A stretch of 64,000 nt of DNA from Cupriavidus lacunae (GTDB taxonomy: Bacteria; Pseudomonadota; Gammaproteobacteria; Burkholderiales; Burkholderiaceae): assembly GCF_003353055.1 (NCBI RefSeq), contig NZ_QKWJ01000002.1, positions 62,001 to 126,000 of the forward strand, given 5' to 3'. Below are positions 49,619 to 60,870 of the stretch, one piece after another. The position numbers were made by a program, and so were the translations under genes. Numbering within the stretch: the first letter of the stretch is position 1; the number at the start of each line of letters is the position of its first letter. The notes under the pieces were generated by a model. That model made no database searches, was not told the DNA's origin, and saw only the letters and a list, made by a program, of their open reading frames with translations.

Positions 49619-50329
49619 ATGCAGGACCGTATTGTTGAAACCATGTGGCAGGCCATCGACGCCCTCGATTTTTCCAGGATGAAGGCCAAGCTGCTACACC
49701 AGAAGCATGCGCACTGGACACCGGTATCACTGGAGCAGGCAGAAAGCGGCTACCGGCAGTTCCTCAAACTGGCGGCCAGGTATCCCGACACGCCAGCGGT
49801 GCCCAGCGAGCAGGTGGATGCCTTCTGGCATGCCCACATCCTGGATACCAGGCGCTACGCCGGGGATTGCGAGCACATCTTCGGCTATGTCCTTCACCAC
49901 GACCCCTACGTCGGCATCGACGGCCCGGACGATGAGGCCCGCCTGCTGGCAATGGCCGCGGCTAGCGATGCGCTGAGCACGCGCGAGTTCGGCACCCCGC
50001 TGACCTCTGCCGCATATTGTGCCCGGGCAGCAGCCGACGAACCCGCGTACTGCGCACGCATGGCCAAGGCGGAGGACCCCGCGTATTGCGCACGTGTGGC
50101 CAAGGCGGAGGAACCCGCGTATTGCGCACGCATGGCGAAGGCGGAGGAACCAGCGTATTGCGCACGCATGGCCAAGGCGCAGGAACCAGCGTACTGCGCA
50201 CGCATGGCCAAGGCGGAGGAACCAGCGTACTGCGCACGCGTGGCCAGGGCCGCTGAACCTGCCTACTGCGCACGCATGGCCAAGACCGCCGAACCTGCGT
50301 ACTGCGCACGCACAGCCGTGGCCTGCTGA
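49619..50329 (+). CDS. GRDP-like (DUF1399) protein with C-terminal Cys-containing 12-residue repeats
   Basis: The protein has 236 residues from ATG 49619 (GGGAG upstream). The N-terminal part (about 1-115) carries DAFWHAHILDTRRYAGDCEH and LHHDPYVG, the pattern of glycine-rich-domain-like (DUF1399) proteins, with conserved His and Cys residues that may bind a metal. From about residue 130 to the end the chain is nine copies of a unit ending AYCAR; eight have exactly 12 residues (consensus AKAEEPAYCARM). The repeats are nearly identical at DNA level. No signal peptide or membrane helix is visible. Possible roles: metal or redox binding, or a precursor processed repeat by repeat. The function is unknown. 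Confidence 0.8.
   Translation: MQDRIVETMWQAIDALDFSRMKAKLLHQKHAHWTPVSLEQAESGYRQFLKLAARYPDTPAVPSEQVDAFWHAHILDTRRYAGDCEHIFGYVLHHDPYVGIDGPDDEARLLAMAAASDALSTREFGTPLTSAAYCARAAADEPAYCARMAKAEDPAYCARVAKAEEPAYCARMAKAEEPAYCARMAKAQEPAYCARMAKAEEPAYCARVARAAEPAYCARMAKTAEPAYCARTAVAC
50012..50326 (+). repeat. Tandem 36-bp coding repeats (nine AYCAR units)
   Basis: The Tyr codon of each unit lies at 50015, 50048, 50084, 50120, 50156, 50192, 50228, 50264 and 50300: the first step is 33 bp and all later ones exactly 36 bp. Units 3-7 are almost identical, which points to recent unequal duplication. The first and the last two units are more divergent. Period and coding phase rule out CRISPR. Confidence 0.92.
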
Positions 50330-50376
50330 AGGCTTTGGCTCTCCGGCCGGCCGGATGGTCGGCACTCTCGATTGTG

Positions 50377-50405
50377 GCGCGATGCACAGGTGTTCTGCAT
50401 CGCGC
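50377..50405. terminator. Bidirectional stem-loop between the repeat protein gene and cbbR
   Basis: GCGCGATGCA (50377-50386) and TGCATCGCGC (50396-50405) form a perfect 10-bp stem with a 9-nt loop, placed between two convergent genes. A further palindrome, TCCGGCCGGCCGGA, lies at 50342-50355. It probably ends transcription from both sides. Confidence 0.7.
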
Positions 50406-50411
50406 GCGCAA

Positions 50412-51362
50412 TCAGGCCACGCGCCGCCCAGGCATCAGCCCGCCGTATTCCTTCCCCAGGAACTCCGCCGTGTGCTCCAGCAGATAGGCGCGGCAGCTCT
50501 CGCTGGCCGGCGACAGCCGCTTGCTGGACATATGCGCGACATGCCAGATGCGCTCGATCGGCGTGCCGGTCACGTCCAGCAGCGCGATCTCGCCGGTGCG
50601 CAGCTCCAGTGACAGCGTGTGCAGCGACAGCAGGCTGATGCCCATGCCCGCCATCACGGCCTGCTTGATGGTCTCGTTGCTGCCCAGTGTGATCACCTTG
50701 GCCGGCGTGAACAGGTGGTCCCGGAACATGTACTCCGCCACGGTGCGGGTGCCCGAGCCCGGCTCGCGCAGCAGGAAGGTCTCGTGACGCAACTCCTGCA
50801 GGTCGAACCCCTTTGCGTCGTGCAAAGGGTGCCGCGGCGAGGCCACCAGCACGTGCGGATGCGCGGCGATGGGTTCCGACACGGCGTCCAGTTCGCGCGG
50901 CGGGCGGCCCATCAGCGCGAGGTCGATGGCGTTGTCCTGCAGCAGCCGCAGCAGCGTCTCGCGGTTGCCTTCGGCGATGCGCAGGTCCACGCCCGGGTGC
51001 AGGGCGGTAAAGCCTGCGAGCAGCTTGGGCGCGAAGTATTTCGACGTGCTGATCAGCCCGATCGTGATCGAACCCTGCTCGACGTCCTTGACCGCCTGCA
51101 GGCCTTCCTCGGCGTCCTTGACCTCGCCGAGGATCCGGGACGCGTGGTGCAGCAGGCGGTCCCCGGGCTCGGTCAGCGTGAGCTGCCCCTTGACGCGCTC
51201 GAACAGCGCCAGGCCGACCACGGATTCGAGCTGCTTGACCTGCATCGAGACCGCTGGCTGGGTCAGGTGCAGTTCCTCGGCCGCGCGCACAAAGCTGGCG
51301 TGCCTGGCCACCGTGACGAAGATTTGCAACTGGCGAAGGGTGAGGGCGCGCAGGAAGGACAT
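50412..51362 (-). CDS. cbbR: LysR-type activator of the Calvin cycle operon (CbbR)
   Basis: The activator has 316 residues from ATG 51362, the length typical of Cupriavidus CbbR. The winged helix is near residues 1-60 (MSFLRALTLRQLQIFVTVAR; EELHLTQPAVSMQVKQLE). The effector domain has LISTSKYFAPKLLAGF (about 100-115) and FLLREPGSGTRTVAEY (about 190-205), which are CbbR-type. The protein activates the divergent cbb operon and answers to metabolites such as phosphoenolpyruvate. The 165-bp intergenic region contains T-N-A motif pairs. An upstream in-frame extension of 18 residues was rejected because LysR proteins start at this helix. Confidence 0.96.
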   Translation of the reverse strand: MSFLRALTLRQLQIFVTVARHASFVRAAEELHLTQPAVSMQVKQLESVVGLALFERVKGQLTLTEPGDRLLHHASRILGEVKDAEEGLQAVKDVEQGSITIGLISTSKYFAPKLLAGFTALHPGVDLRIAEGNRETLLRLLQDNAIDLALMGRPPRELDAVSEPIAAHPHVLVASPRHPLHDAKGFDLQELRHETFLLREPGSGTRTVAEYMFRDHLFTPAKVITLGSNETIKQAVMAGMGISLLSLHTLSLELRTGEIALLDVTGTPIERIWHVAHMSSKRLSPASESCRAYLLEHTAEFLGKEYGGLMPGRRVA

Positions 51363-51416
51363 GGGCAGTGGGGGCGGCTCTTGGATGCTTTCCGTGATGT
51401 GCAGTCTGGATCGCAC

Positions 51417-52988
<1,572 letters not shown>

Positions 52989-53042
52989 GCCTGGCGACGC
53001 GACCAAAGCACGTAGAGCGAACCCAAAGAACGAGAGGACATC

Positions 53043-53462
53043 ATGCGTATTACTCAAGGCACTTTTTCCTTCCTGCCCGACCTCACCGACGCGCAGATCA
53101 CCAGCCAGCTTGAATACTGCCTGAACCAGGGCTGGGCGGTCGGCATCGAGTACACCGACGACCCGCATCCGCGCAATACCTACTGGGAGATGTTCGGCCT
53201 GCCGATGTTCGACCTGCGCGATGCCGCCGGCATCCTGCTGGAGATCAACAACGCGCGCAGCACCTTCCCCAACCACTACATCCGCGTCACGGCCTTCGAT
53301 TCGACGCCTACGGTGGAGTCGGTGGTGATGTCGTTCATCGTGAATCGTCCTGCCGACGAGCCCGGCTTCCGCCTGGTGCGCCAGGAAGAGCCCGGCCGCA
53401 CGATCCGCTACTCGATCGAGAGCTACGCCGTGCAGGCGCGCCCCGAGGGTAGCCGCTACTGA
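53043..53462 (+). CDS. cbbS: Ribulose-1,5-bisphosphate carboxylase small subunit, form IC
   Basis: The small subunit has 139 residues. It starts MRITQGTFSFLPDLTDAQIT and contains YCLNQGWAVGIEYTDDPHPR (about 21-40) and the red-type C-terminal hairpin extension (about 105-139, ending PEGSRY). This extension fills the central pore of red-type hexadecamers and replaces the beta-A/beta-B loop of green-type enzymes. A ribosome site (GAGAGG) stands before the ATG. The 154-bp gap to cbbX is longer than other gaps in the operon and may hold an mRNA processing or attenuation site. Confidence 0.98.
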   Translation: MRITQGTFSFLPDLTDAQITSQLEYCLNQGWAVGIEYTDDPHPRNTYWEMFGLPMFDLRDAAGILLEINNARSTFPNHYIRVTAFDSTPTVESVVMSFIVNRPADEPGFRLVRQEEPGRTIRYSIESYAVQARPEGSRY

Positions 53463-53616
53463 GCGGCACCGGCTGAACCGCCGCGCGGCATTACCACGAC
53501 GCTGCGCAGGCGATTTCCTGACTGTGCAATCCCACGGCTGCGCTGCCGCAAGGCTGCGCGCCGGGGGGAGCTGCGCCTCGAATCCATCGAGGTGAACGAT
53601 CCTCACGGAGCCTGCC
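53463..53616 (+). other. cbbS-cbbX intergenic region with a small hairpin
   Basis: No gene. CCTCGA (53576-53581) and TCGAGG (53587-53592) form a 6-bp stem with a 5-nt loop, 24 bp before the cbbX start, and GCCGCGCGGC lies at 53480-53489. Earlier work on the R. eutropha cbb operon described premature transcription termination after cbbLS; this gap is the place where that would act here. Confidence 0.5.
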
Positions 53617-54570
53617 ATGTCCGCACCCGAAACGACCGCACCGCTGCAGCCGCCGGCTGCGCAGGCCGCATCGTTGCCCGGATCCCTGGCCGAATCGCTG
53701 GCCAGCTCGGGCATCACCGAGCTGCTGGCCCAGCTTGACCGCGAGCTGATCGGACTGAAGCCGGTGAAAGCGCGCATCCGCGATATCGCCGCCTTGCTGC
53801 TGGTGGACAAGCTGCGTGCCGCGCGCGGCTTCAGCGCCGGTGCGCCCAGCCTGCATATGTGCTTCACCGGCAATCCCGGCACCGGCAAGACCACCGTGGC
53901 CATGCGCATGGCGCAGATCCTGCACCAGCTCGGCTACGTGCGGCGCGGCCACCTGGTGGCGGTAACCCGCGACGACCTGGTCGGGCAGTACATCGGCCAT
54001 ACCGCGCCCAAGACCAAGGAGATCCTGAAGAAGGCCATGGGCGGAGTGCTCTTCATCGACGAGGCCTACTACCTCTACCGCCCGGAGAACGAGCGCGACT
54101 ACGGCCAGGAGGCCATCGAGATCCTGCTGCAGGTGATGGAGAACAACCGCGACGACCTGGTGGTGATCCTGGCCGGTTACAAGGACCGCATGGACCGCTT
54201 CTTCGAGTCCAACCCGGGCATGTCCTCGCGCGTTGCCCACCATGTCGATTTCCCCGACTACCAGCTCGACGAGTTGCGCCAGATCGCCGACCTGATGCTC
54301 GCCGAAATGCAGTACCGCTTCGACGACCAGAGCCGCGCCGTGTTTGCCGACTACCTGGCCCGGCGCATGGCGCAGCCGCATTTCGCCAATGCCCGCAGCG
54401 TGCGCAATGCGCTGGACCGCGCGCGGCTGCGCCACGCCTCGCGCCTGCTGGACGATGCCGGCACGGTGGTCGACGACCGTGCCCTGACCACCATCACGGC
54501 GTCTGACCTGCTCGCCAGCCGTGTGTTTTCGAAGGCCGCGCCAGCCGCACAGACGCCGGCCAAGGAGTAA
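53617..54570 (+). CDS. cbbX: Red-type Rubisco activase CbbX (AAA+)
   Basis: The activase has 317 residues. A CbbX/SpoVK-like AAA+ ATPase with Walker [13 protein letters not shown] (about 86-97), Walker [13 protein letters not shown] (about 144-155) and a sensor region [12 protein letters not shown] (about 186-197). It binds ATP and ribulose-1,5-bisphosphate, threads the C-terminal tail of CbbL and releases inhibitory sugar phosphates. The N-terminus (about 1-30) is an Ala/Pro-rich linker. Red-type Rubisco operons regularly contain it. The gene is followed after 3 bp by cbbY. Confidence 0.97.
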   Translation: MSAPETTAPLQPPAAQAASLPGSLAESLASSGITELLAQLDRELIGLKPVKARIRDIAALLLVDKLRAARGFSAGAPSLHMCFTGNPGTGKTTVAMRMAQILHQLGYVRRGHLVAVTRDDLVGQYIGHTAPKTKEILKKAMGGVLFIDEAYYLYRPENERDYGQEAIEILLQVMENNRDDLVVILAGYKDRMDRFFESNPGMSSRVAHHVDFPDYQLDELRQIADLMLAEMQYRFDDQSRAVFADYLARRMAQPHFANARSVRNALDRARLRHASRLLDDAGTVVDDRALTTITASDLLASRVFSKAAPAAQTPAKE

Positions 54571-54573
54571 GCC

Positions 54574-55338
54574 ATGCAAGCCCTGATCTTCGATGTCGAC
54601 GGCACCCTCGCCGATACCGAAAGCGCACACCTGCAAGCCTTCAATGCCGCCTTCGCCGAGGTCGGCCTGGACTGGCACTGGGATGCGCCGCTTTACACGC
54701 GCCTGCTCAAGGTGGCCGGCGGCAAGGAGCGCCTGATGCATTACTGGCGCATGGTCGACCCGGAAGAGGCCCGTGGCTGCAAGGTGAAGGAAACCATCGA
54801 CGCCGTGCACGCCATCAAGACCCGCCACTATGCCGAGCGCGTGGGCGCGGGCGGCCTGCCGCTGCGCCCGGGCATAGCCCGCCTGATCGCGGAGGCCGGC
54901 GAGGCCGGCATCCCGCTCGCGATTGCCACCACCACCACGCCGGCCAACCTCGACGCGCTGCTGCAGGCGCACCTTGGCGCGGACTGGCGCCGGCGCTTTG
55001 CCGCCATCTGCGACGCCGGCACCACCGCGATCAAGAAGCCTGCGCCCGATGTTTACCTGGCCGTGCTGGAGCGGCTTGGCCTGGAGGCCGGCGATTGCCT
55101 GGCCATCGAGGACTCGGGGAACGGATTGCGCGCCGCCCGGGCGGCTGGCATCCCCACCGTGGTCACGCCCACCGCCTTCAGCGCGCAGGACGCCTTCGAG
55201 GGCGCGCTGCTGGTGCTGCCGCATCTTGGCGATCCCGGCGAACCCATGCCCCAGCACGTGCCGGGCGCGGCGCACCGCTGGGCCGACCTTGCCGCATTGC
55301 GCGCCTGGCACCGCGGCACCCTGATCGAGGCGACCTGA
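54574..55338 (+). CDS. cbbY: CbbY, HAD-family phosphatase (xylulose-1,5-bisphosphate phosphatase)
   Basis: The phosphatase has 254 residues. The HAD signature [16 protein letters not shown] (DxDGT, D8 and D10) is at the N-terminus, the Thr/Ser of [12 protein letters not shown] forms motif II, and [20 protein letters not shown] holds motif IV. In red-type autotrophs CbbY degrades xylulose-1,5-bisphosphate, a misfire inhibitor of Rubisco, and so works with CbbX. It starts 3 bp after cbbX and is separated from cbbE by a single base, so the three are coupled. All catalytic residues are present. Confidence 0.93.
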   Translation: MQALIFDVDGTLADTESAHLQAFNAAFAEVGLDWHWDAPLYTRLLKVAGGKERLMHYWRMVDPEEARGCKVKETIDAVHAIKTRHYAERVGAGGLPLRPGIARLIAEAGEAGIPLAIATTTTPANLDALLQAHLGADWRRRFAAICDAGTTAIKKPAPDVYLAVLERLGLEAGDCLAIEDSGNGLRAARAAGIPTVVTPTAFSAQDAFEGALLVLPHLGDPGEPMPQHVPGAAHRWADLAALRAWHRGTLIEAT

Positions 55339-55339
55339 C

Positions 55340-56065
55340 ATGCATGCCAGTGAACCCAACACCGGCCATGGCAGCCAGCGCGCCATCCGCCTGGCGCCAT
55401 CCATCCTGTCGGCCGATTTCGCGCGCCTGGGCGAAGAGGTGTGCGCGGTCGAGGCAGGCGGTGCAGACCTGGTGCACTTCGATGTGATGGACAACCACTA
55501 TGTGCCCAACCTGACCATCGGCCCGCTGGTGTGCGAGGCGATCCGGCCGCTGGTCTCCATCCCCATCGACGTGCACCTGATGGCGGAGCCGGTCGATGCG
55601 CTGATCCCGCTGTTCGCCAAGGCCGGCGCCAACCTCATCAGCTTCCATCCGGAGGCGAGCCGCCATGTGGACCGCACCATCGGCCTGATCCGCGACCACG
55701 GCTGCAAGGCCGGCCTGGTGCTCAACCCGGCCACGCCGCTGGGCTGGCTGGACCATACGCTGGACAAGCTCGACCTGGTGCTGCTGATGAGCGTGAATCC
55801 GGGCTTCGGCGGCCAGGCCTTCATCCCGGGCGTGCTGGGCAAGGTGCGCGAGGCACGGGCGCGCATCGACCGGCAGGTGAACGCCGGCGGGCGGCCGGTC
55901 TGGCTGGAGATCGACGGCGGCGTCAAGGCCGACAACATTGCAGAAATCGCCCGTGCGGGCGCCGACACCTTCGTGGCCGGCAGCGCCGTGTTCGGCGCGC
56001 CGGATGCCGACGGCGGCTACTGGAGCATCCTGCGCCGCCTGCGCGAGGCCGCCACGATCACGTAG
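55340..56065 (+). CDS. cbbE: Ribulose-phosphate 3-epimerase
   Basis: The enzyme has 241 residues. CbbE converts ribulose-5-phosphate and xylulose-5-phosphate into each other. The TIM barrel begins [18 protein letters not shown] and shows the metal-binding [18 protein letters not shown] (about 48-65), [18 protein letters not shown] (about 149-160) and [11 protein letters not shown] (about 186-196), all active-site motifs of the family. It starts one base after the cbbY stop. The N-terminal extension of about 15 residues is longer than in E. coli Rpe and poorly conserved. Confidence 0.97.
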   Translation: MHASEPNTGHGSQRAIRLAPSILSADFARLGEEVCAVEAGGADLVHFDVMDNHYVPNLTIGPLVCEAIRPLVSIPIDVHLMAEPVDALIPLFAKAGANLISFHPEASRHVDRTIGLIRDHGCKAGLVLNPATPLGWLDHTLDKLDLVLLMSVNPGFGGQAFIPGVLGKVREARARIDRQVNAGGRPVWLEIDGGVKADNIAEIARAGADTFVAGSAVFGAPDADGGYWSILRRLREAATIT

Positions 56066-56119
56066 CCGCCCGCACCGGCACCACACAAGAACACATAGCC
56101 AATCCAGAGGAGACCTGTC

Positions 56120-57214
56120 ATGCCTGAAGTTCAAAGGATGACCCTGACGCAGTTCCTGATCGAGGAACGCCGCCGCTATCCGGACGCCAGCGGTGGCTTC
56201 AACGGCCTGATACTCAACGTTGCCATGGCCTGCAAGGAAATTGCGCGCGCGGTTGCCTTCGGCGCGCTGGGGGGCTTGCACGGCAAGGCCAGCAATCAAG
56301 CTGGCGAAGAGGGGGCCGTCAACGTGCAAGGCGAAATCCAGCAGAAGCTGGACGTGCTGAGCAATACCACCTTCCTGCGCGTCAACGAGTGGGGCGGATA
56401 CCTGGCCGGCATGGCGTCGGAGGAGATGGAGGCGCCTTACCAGATCCCGGAACACTACCCGCGCGGCAAATACCTGCTGGTGTTCGATCCGCTCGACGGC
56501 TCGTCCAACATTGACGTCAACGTCTCGGTGGGCAGCATCTTCTCGGTGCTGCGTGCCCCGGAAGGCGCGAGTGCCGTCAACGAGCAGGACTTCCTGCAGC
56601 CCGGCAGCGCCCAGGTGGCGGCCGGCTATGCGCTCTACGGCCCCACCACCATGCTGGTGCTGACCGTCGGCAACGGCGTCAATGGTTTCACGCTCGATCC
56701 CAACCTGGGGGAATTCTTCCTGACGCACCCCAACCTGCGGGTGCCGGCCGATACCCAGGAATTTGCCATCAACGCCTCGAACAGCCGCTTCTGGGAAGCG
56801 CCGGTGCAGCGCTACATCGCCGAGTGCATGGCCGGCAAGAGCGGGCCGCGCGGCAAGGATTTCAATATGCGCTGGATCGCGTCGATGGTGGCCGAGGCGC
56901 ACCGCATCCTGATGCGCGGCGGCGTCTTCATGTACCCGCGCGACACCAAGGATCCCGCCAAGCCGGGCCGCCTGCGCCTGCTCTACGAGGCCAACCCGAT
57001 CGCCTTCCTGATGGAGCAGGCCGGCGGGCGCGCCAGCACGGGCCGGCAGACGCTGATGTCGGTCGCGCCGGGCGCGCTGCACCAGCGTATCGGCGTGATC
57101 TTCGGCTCGCGCCATGAAGTGGAACGGATCGAGGGCTACCACACCGACCAGACCGATCCCGACCTTCCGAGTCCCCTGTTCAACGAGCGCAGCCTGTTCC
57201 GCGCGTCTGCCTGA
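56120..57214 (+). CDS. cbbF: Fructose-1,6-/sedoheptulose-1,7-bisphosphatase, class I
   Basis: The phosphatase has 364 residues. It removes the 1-phosphate in ribulose-1,5-bisphosphate regeneration. The metal site [20 protein letters not shown] (about 122-141) is intact, and the substrate loop [19 protein letters not shown] lies near 247-265. [20 protein letters not shown] near 288-307 is the C-terminal class I signature. A GAGGAGA site stands before the ATG. It is separated from cbbE by 54 bp and from cbbP by 11 bp. It acts on both hexose and heptulose bisphosphates in this genus. Confidence 0.97.
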   Translation: MPEVQRMTLTQFLIEERRRYPDASGGFNGLILNVAMACKEIARAVAFGALGGLHGKASNQAGEEGAVNVQGEIQQKLDVLSNTTFLRVNEWGGYLAGMASEEMEAPYQIPEHYPRGKYLLVFDPLDGSSNIDVNVSVGSIFSVLRAPEGASAVNEQDFLQPGSAQVAAGYALYGPTTMLVLTVGNGVNGFTLDPNLGEFFLTHPNLRVPADTQEFAINASNSRFWEAPVQRYIAECMAGKSGPRGKDFNMRWIASMVAEAHRILMRGGVFMYPRDTKDPAKPGRLRLLYEANPIAFLMEQAGGRASTGRQTLMSVAPGALHQRIGVIFGSRHEVERIEGYHTDQTDPDLPSPLFNERSLFRASA

Positions 57215-57225
57215 GGTGTCTGGCC

Positions 57226-58104
57226 ATGTCAGAACGTTATCCCATTATCGCCATCACCGGGTCCTCGGGCGCCGGTACCACGTCGGTGACCCGTACCTTC
57301 GAGAACATCTTCCGCCGCGAAGGCGTGAAGTCCGTAGTGATCGAAGGCGACAGCTTCCACCGCTACGACCGCGCCGAGATGAAGGTCAAGATGGCTGAGG
57401 CCGAGCGCACCGGCAATATGAACTTCAGCCACTTCGGCGCGGAGAACAACCTGTTCGGCGAGCTGGAGAACCTGTTCCGCACCTATGCGGAATCCGGCAC
57501 GGGCATGCACCGGCACTATCTGCACAGCCCGGAGGAGGCGGCGCCGTTCGGGCAGCAGCCCGGCACCTTTACCCAGTGGGAGCCGTTGCCGGCCGATACC
57601 GACCTGCTGTTCTACGAGGGTTTGCACGGCGGCGTGGTCACCGGCGAGGTCAATGTCGCCCAGTATCCCAACCTGCTGATCGGGGTGGTGCCCGTCATCA
57701 ACCTGGAATGGATCCAGAAGCTGTGGCGCGACAAGAAGCAGCGCGGCTACTCGACCGAGGCCGTGACCGACACCATCCTGCGCCGCATGCCGGATTACGT
57801 GAACTACATCTGCCCGCAGTTCTCGCGCACGCACGTGAACTTCCAGCGGGTGCCGTGCGTGGATACGTCCAACCCCTTTATCTCGCGCGAAATCCCCGCG
57901 CCCGATGAAAGCATGGTGGTGATCCGCTTTGCCAACCCGAAGGGGATCGACTTCCAGTACCTGCTGAGCATGATCCACGACTCCTTCATGTCGCGCGCCA
58001 ACACCATCGTGGTGCCCGGCGGCAAGATGGAACTGGCCATGCAGCTGATCTTCACGCCCTTCGTGCTACGCATGATGGAGCGGCGCAAGCGCGCCGCGCT
58101 GTAA
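57226..58104 (+). CDS. cbbP: Phosphoribulokinase (class I)
   Basis: The kinase has 292 residues. It phosphorylates ribulose-5-phosphate with ATP to the CO2 acceptor. Walker A is ITGSSGAGTTSVTRTFENIF (about 10-29). The bacterial class I motif VIEGDSFHRYDRAEMKVKM (about 39-57) with catalytic Asp, and LFYEGLHGGVV (about 127-137) follow. It has no regulatory cysteines of plant PRKs, and NADH activation is likely as in related proteobacterial enzymes. It lies between cbbF and cbbT. The copy is complete. Confidence 0.98.
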   Translation: MSERYPIIAITGSSGAGTTSVTRTFENIFRREGVKSVVIEGDSFHRYDRAEMKVKMAEAERTGNMNFSHFGAENNLFGELENLFRTYAESGTGMHRHYLHSPEEAAPFGQQPGTFTQWEPLPADTDLLFYEGLHGGVVTGEVNVAQYPNLLIGVVPVINLEWIQKLWRDKKQRGYSTEAVTDTILRRMPDYVNYICPQFSRTHVNFQRVPCVDTSNPFISREIPAPDESMVVIRFANPKGIDFQYLLSMIHDSFMSRANTIVVPGGKMELAMQLIFTPFVLRMMERRKRAAL

Positions 58105-58113
58105 GGAGCCGAG

Positions 58114-60123
58114 ATGAACGCACCCGAACGCATCGATTCCGCGGCGCGCTGCGCCGACGCACTGCGCTTCCTGGCCGCCGACGCAGTGGAGCAGGCCAGG
58201 TCCGGCCACCCCGGCGCACCCATGGGCATGGCCGAGATGGCCGAAGCCCTGTGGCGGCGCCACCTGCGCCACAACCCGGCCAACCCGGCCTGGCCCGACC
58301 GTGACCGCTTCGTGCTGTCCAACGGCCATGCTTCCATGCTGCAGTATGCGCTGCTGCACCTGACCGGCTACGACCTGCCGATGTCGCAACTGCGCCAGTT
58401 CCGCCAGCTGCACGCGGCTACGCCCGGGCATCCGGAGCTCGGCGTGACGCCGGGCGTGGAAACCACCACCGGGCCGCTGGGGCAGGGCCTGGCCAATGCC
58501 GTCGGCATGGCGCTGGCGGAGAAGCTGCTGGCCGCCACCTTCAACCGGCCCGGCTTCGACATCGTCGACCACCACACCTATGTCTTCCTCGGCGATGGCT
58601 GCCTGATGGAAGGGCTCAGCCACGAGGCCTGCTCGCTGGCGGGCACGCTCGGGCTGGGCAAGCTGATCTGCCTGTACGACGACAACGGCATCTCCATCGA
58701 CGGCGACGTCGCCGGCTGGTTCGGCGACGACACCCCGAAGCGCTTTGCCGCGTACGGCTGGCATGTGATCGCCGTCGACGGGCACGATGTGCAGGCCATC
58801 GACGCTGCGCTGCACGAGGCCAAAGCCGAGCGCGAGCGGCCTACGCTGATCTGCTGCCGCACCGTGATCGGCAAGGGCGCGCCGGCCAAGGCCGGTGGGC
58901 ACGATGTGCATGGCGCACCGCTGGGCGCGCCGGAGATCGCCGCCATGCGCACGGCGCTGGGCTGGGAAGCCGAGCCCTTCACAGTGCCGGCGGATGTGGC
59001 CGACGCCTGGGACGCGCGCGCGCAGGGCGCCGCGCGCGAGGCCGAATGGGAGGCGCGCTTCGCTGGCTATTGCGCCGCGCATCCCGAGCTGGCCGAGGCG
59101 TTCCTGCGCCGTGTCAATGGCCGCTTGCCGCAAGGCTTCGATGCGGAACTGATGGCGTTGCTGGATGCGCCTTCGCCGCTGCAAGGCAAGATCGCCACGC
59201 GCAAGGCTTCGCAGCTCTGCCTGGAGGCGCTGACGCCCGCCTTGCCCGAATTGCTGGGCGGCTCGGCCGACCTCACTGGCTCGAACCTGACCAACGTGAA
59301 GGCTTCGGTCTGGGTCAACCATGAAGGGCACGGCAACTACGTCAGCTACGGCGTGCGTGAGTTCGGCATGGCCGCGGTGATGAACGGCATTGCGCTGCAT
59401 GGGGGGCTGATCCCCTACGGCGGGACCTTCATGACCTTCTCCGACTACTCGCGCAATGCCATCCGCATGGCGGCGCTGATGCGCCTGCGCGTGGTGCACG
59501 TGCTGACGCATGATTCCATCGGCCTGGGCGAGGATGGCCCGACGCACCAGCCGATCGAGCACGCCGCCAGCCTGCGGCTGATCCCCAACAACCGGGTCTG
59601 GCGCCCGTGCGACGGGGCCGAGACCGCATATGCGTGGCAGGCCGCGCTGCTGCGCGAGCACGGCCCCACCTGCCTGGTGCTGTCACGGCAGGCGTTGATG
59701 CCGTTCGAACGCGATGCGGCCCAGCGCGCGGATATCGCGCGTGGCGGCTATGTGCTGCGCGATGTGCCGTCGCCACGCGTGGTGCTGATCGCCACCGGCT
59801 CCGAGGTGGAAATCGCCATGCGCGCGGCGCTGGACCTGGCCGATGCCGGCATCGCCGCGCGCGTGGTGTCCATGCCCTGCGTCGAGCTGTTCTACGCGCA
59901 GGACGCGGCTTACCGGGACAGCGTGCTGCCACCGGGCTTGCCGCGCGTCAGCGTCGAAGCCGGCGCCACCTGGTACTGGCGCTGCGTGGTGGGCGAGCAG
60001 GGCCTGGCGCTGGGCATCGACACCTTCGGCGAATCCGCGCCGGCGGAGGCGCTGTACGAGCACTTCGGGCTGACCCCGGCGCACGTCGCGGCCGCCGCGC
60101 GCGCACTGGTGGAGGGCAAGTGA
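58114..60123 (+). CDS. cbbT: Transketolase
   Basis: The enzyme has 669 residues. ThDP-binding motifs are [20 protein letters not shown] (about 164-183) with the GDG...N motif completed by [12 protein letters not shown] (about 188-199). The N-terminal [18 protein letters not shown] (about 30-47) and the pyrimidine-domain [20 protein letters not shown] (about 412-431) are typical. It moves C2 units in the regenerative phase of the cycle. Its last codon overlaps the cbbZ start (TGATG), so the two are coupled. It is cytoplasmic and the copy is complete. Confidence 0.98.
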   Translation: MNAPERIDSAARCADALRFLAADAVEQARSGHPGAPMGMAEMAEALWRRHLRHNPANPAWPDRDRFVLSNGHASMLQYALLHLTGYDLPMSQLRQFRQLHAATPGHPELGVTPGVETTTGPLGQGLANAVGMALAEKLLAATFNRPGFDIVDHHTYVFLGDGCLMEGLSHEACSLAGTLGLGKLICLYDDNGISIDGDVAGWFGDDTPKRFAAYGWHVIAVDGHDVQAIDAALHEAKAERERPTLICCRTVIGKGAPAKAGGHDVHGAPLGAPEIAAMRTALGWEAEPFTVPADVADAWDARAQGAAREAEWEARFAGYCAAHPELAEAFLRRVNGRLPQGFDAELMALLDAPSPLQGKIATRKASQLCLEALTPALPELLGGSADLTGSNLTNVKASVWVNHEGHGNYVSYGVREFGMAAVMNGIALHGGLIPYGGTFMTFSDYSRNAIRMAALMRLRVVHVLTHDSIGLGEDGPTHQPIEHAASLRLIPNNRVWRPCDGAETAYAWQAALLREHGPTCLVLSRQALMPFERDAAQRADIARGGYVLRDVPSPRVVLIATGSEVEIAMRAALDLADAGIAARVVSMPCVELFYAQDAAYRDSVLPPGLPRVSVEAGATWYWRCVVGEQGLALGIDTFGESAPAEALYEHFGLTPAHVAAAARALVEGK

Positions 60124-60818
60124 TGGCTACCGTATCCCTGCCATGCACCGCGGTGCTGATCGACCTGGACGGCACGCTGGTCGACAGCGCGCCTGACATC
60201 GTCGAGGCCGCCAACCGCATGCTGGCGGACCTCGGCAGCCCGGCGTTGCCGTTCGGCACCGTGGCCGGCTTCATCGGCCGTGGTGTTCCCAACCTGGTGC
60301 GGCGTGTGGTGGAGACCGCGCAGCTCGCGCCACGGGTGGACGCTATGGATGCCGAGGCGCTGTTCCACCGCCACTATGCAGACACCAACGGCCGCCTCGG
60401 GTCGGTGTTCCCGGGCGTGGAGGCGGGTCTGGAGATGCTCAGGCGCCAGGGCTACCGGCTTGCCTGTGTGACCAACAAGCCGCGCGCGCTGGCGGCGCCG
60501 CTGCTGGCGCTGACCGGGCTGGCGGCGTACCTGGAAGTGCTGGTGGCGGGCGATTCGATCGCACAGATGAAGCCGGACCCCGAACCGCTGCGCCATGCTT
60601 GCCGTTTGCTCGAAGTCGAATCGGCGCACGGCGTGTTGGTGGGGGATTCCGCGGTGGACGTGGCGGCGGCGCGCGCGGCCGGCATCCCGGTCTGCCTGGT
60701 GCGCTATGGCTACGCCGGCCCCGGCGGGCCCGCGGCGCTGGGCGCCGACGCGCTGGTCGATTCGCTGGAGGCGTTGCCGGCGCTGCTGACGCCGGCGCGG
60801 CTGGCGCCAGCCGCCTGA
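60123..60818 (+). CDS. cbbZ: Phosphoglycolate phosphatase
   Basis: The phosphatase has 231 residues, HAD family. Motif I is [16 protein letters not shown] (DxDGT, about 12-27), motif II is in [14 protein letters not shown] (about 116-129), motif III Lys is in [11 protein letters not shown], and motif IV is [20 protein letters not shown]. It removes phosphate from 2-phosphoglycolate, the oxygenase side product of Rubisco. The start ATG 60123 overlaps the cbbT stop. Glycolate from this step could be oxidised by other enzymes of the cell, such as the FAD-linked hydroxyacid dehydrogenase found about 16 kb upstream, but that link is only a guess. Confidence 0.95.
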   Translation: MATVSLPCTAVLIDLDGTLVDSAPDIVEAANRMLADLGSPALPFGTVAGFIGRGVPNLVRRVVETAQLAPRVDAMDAEALFHRHYADTNGRLGSVFPGVEAGLEMLRRQGYRLACVTNKPRALAAPLLALTGLAAYLEVLVAGDSIAQMKPDPEPLRHACRLLEVESAHGVLVGDSAVDVAAARAAGIPVCLVRYGYAGPGGPAALGADALVDSLEALPALLTPARLAPAA

Positions 60819-60870
60819 AATTACGCCGGCGCGACCGGCAAGGATACCAAGATCAAGTAAAGGAGACAGC

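Noticed and set aside
50012..50326. 36-bp direct repeats resembling a CRISPR array
   Set aside because: The repeats are contiguous without spacers, keep the reading frame and encode AYCAR units within a protein.
49727..50411. Open frames on the opposite strand and in a second forward frame across the Cys repeats
   Set aside because: They arise from the periodicity of the repeat; only the frame from 49619 has a ribosome site and a recognisable N-terminal domain.
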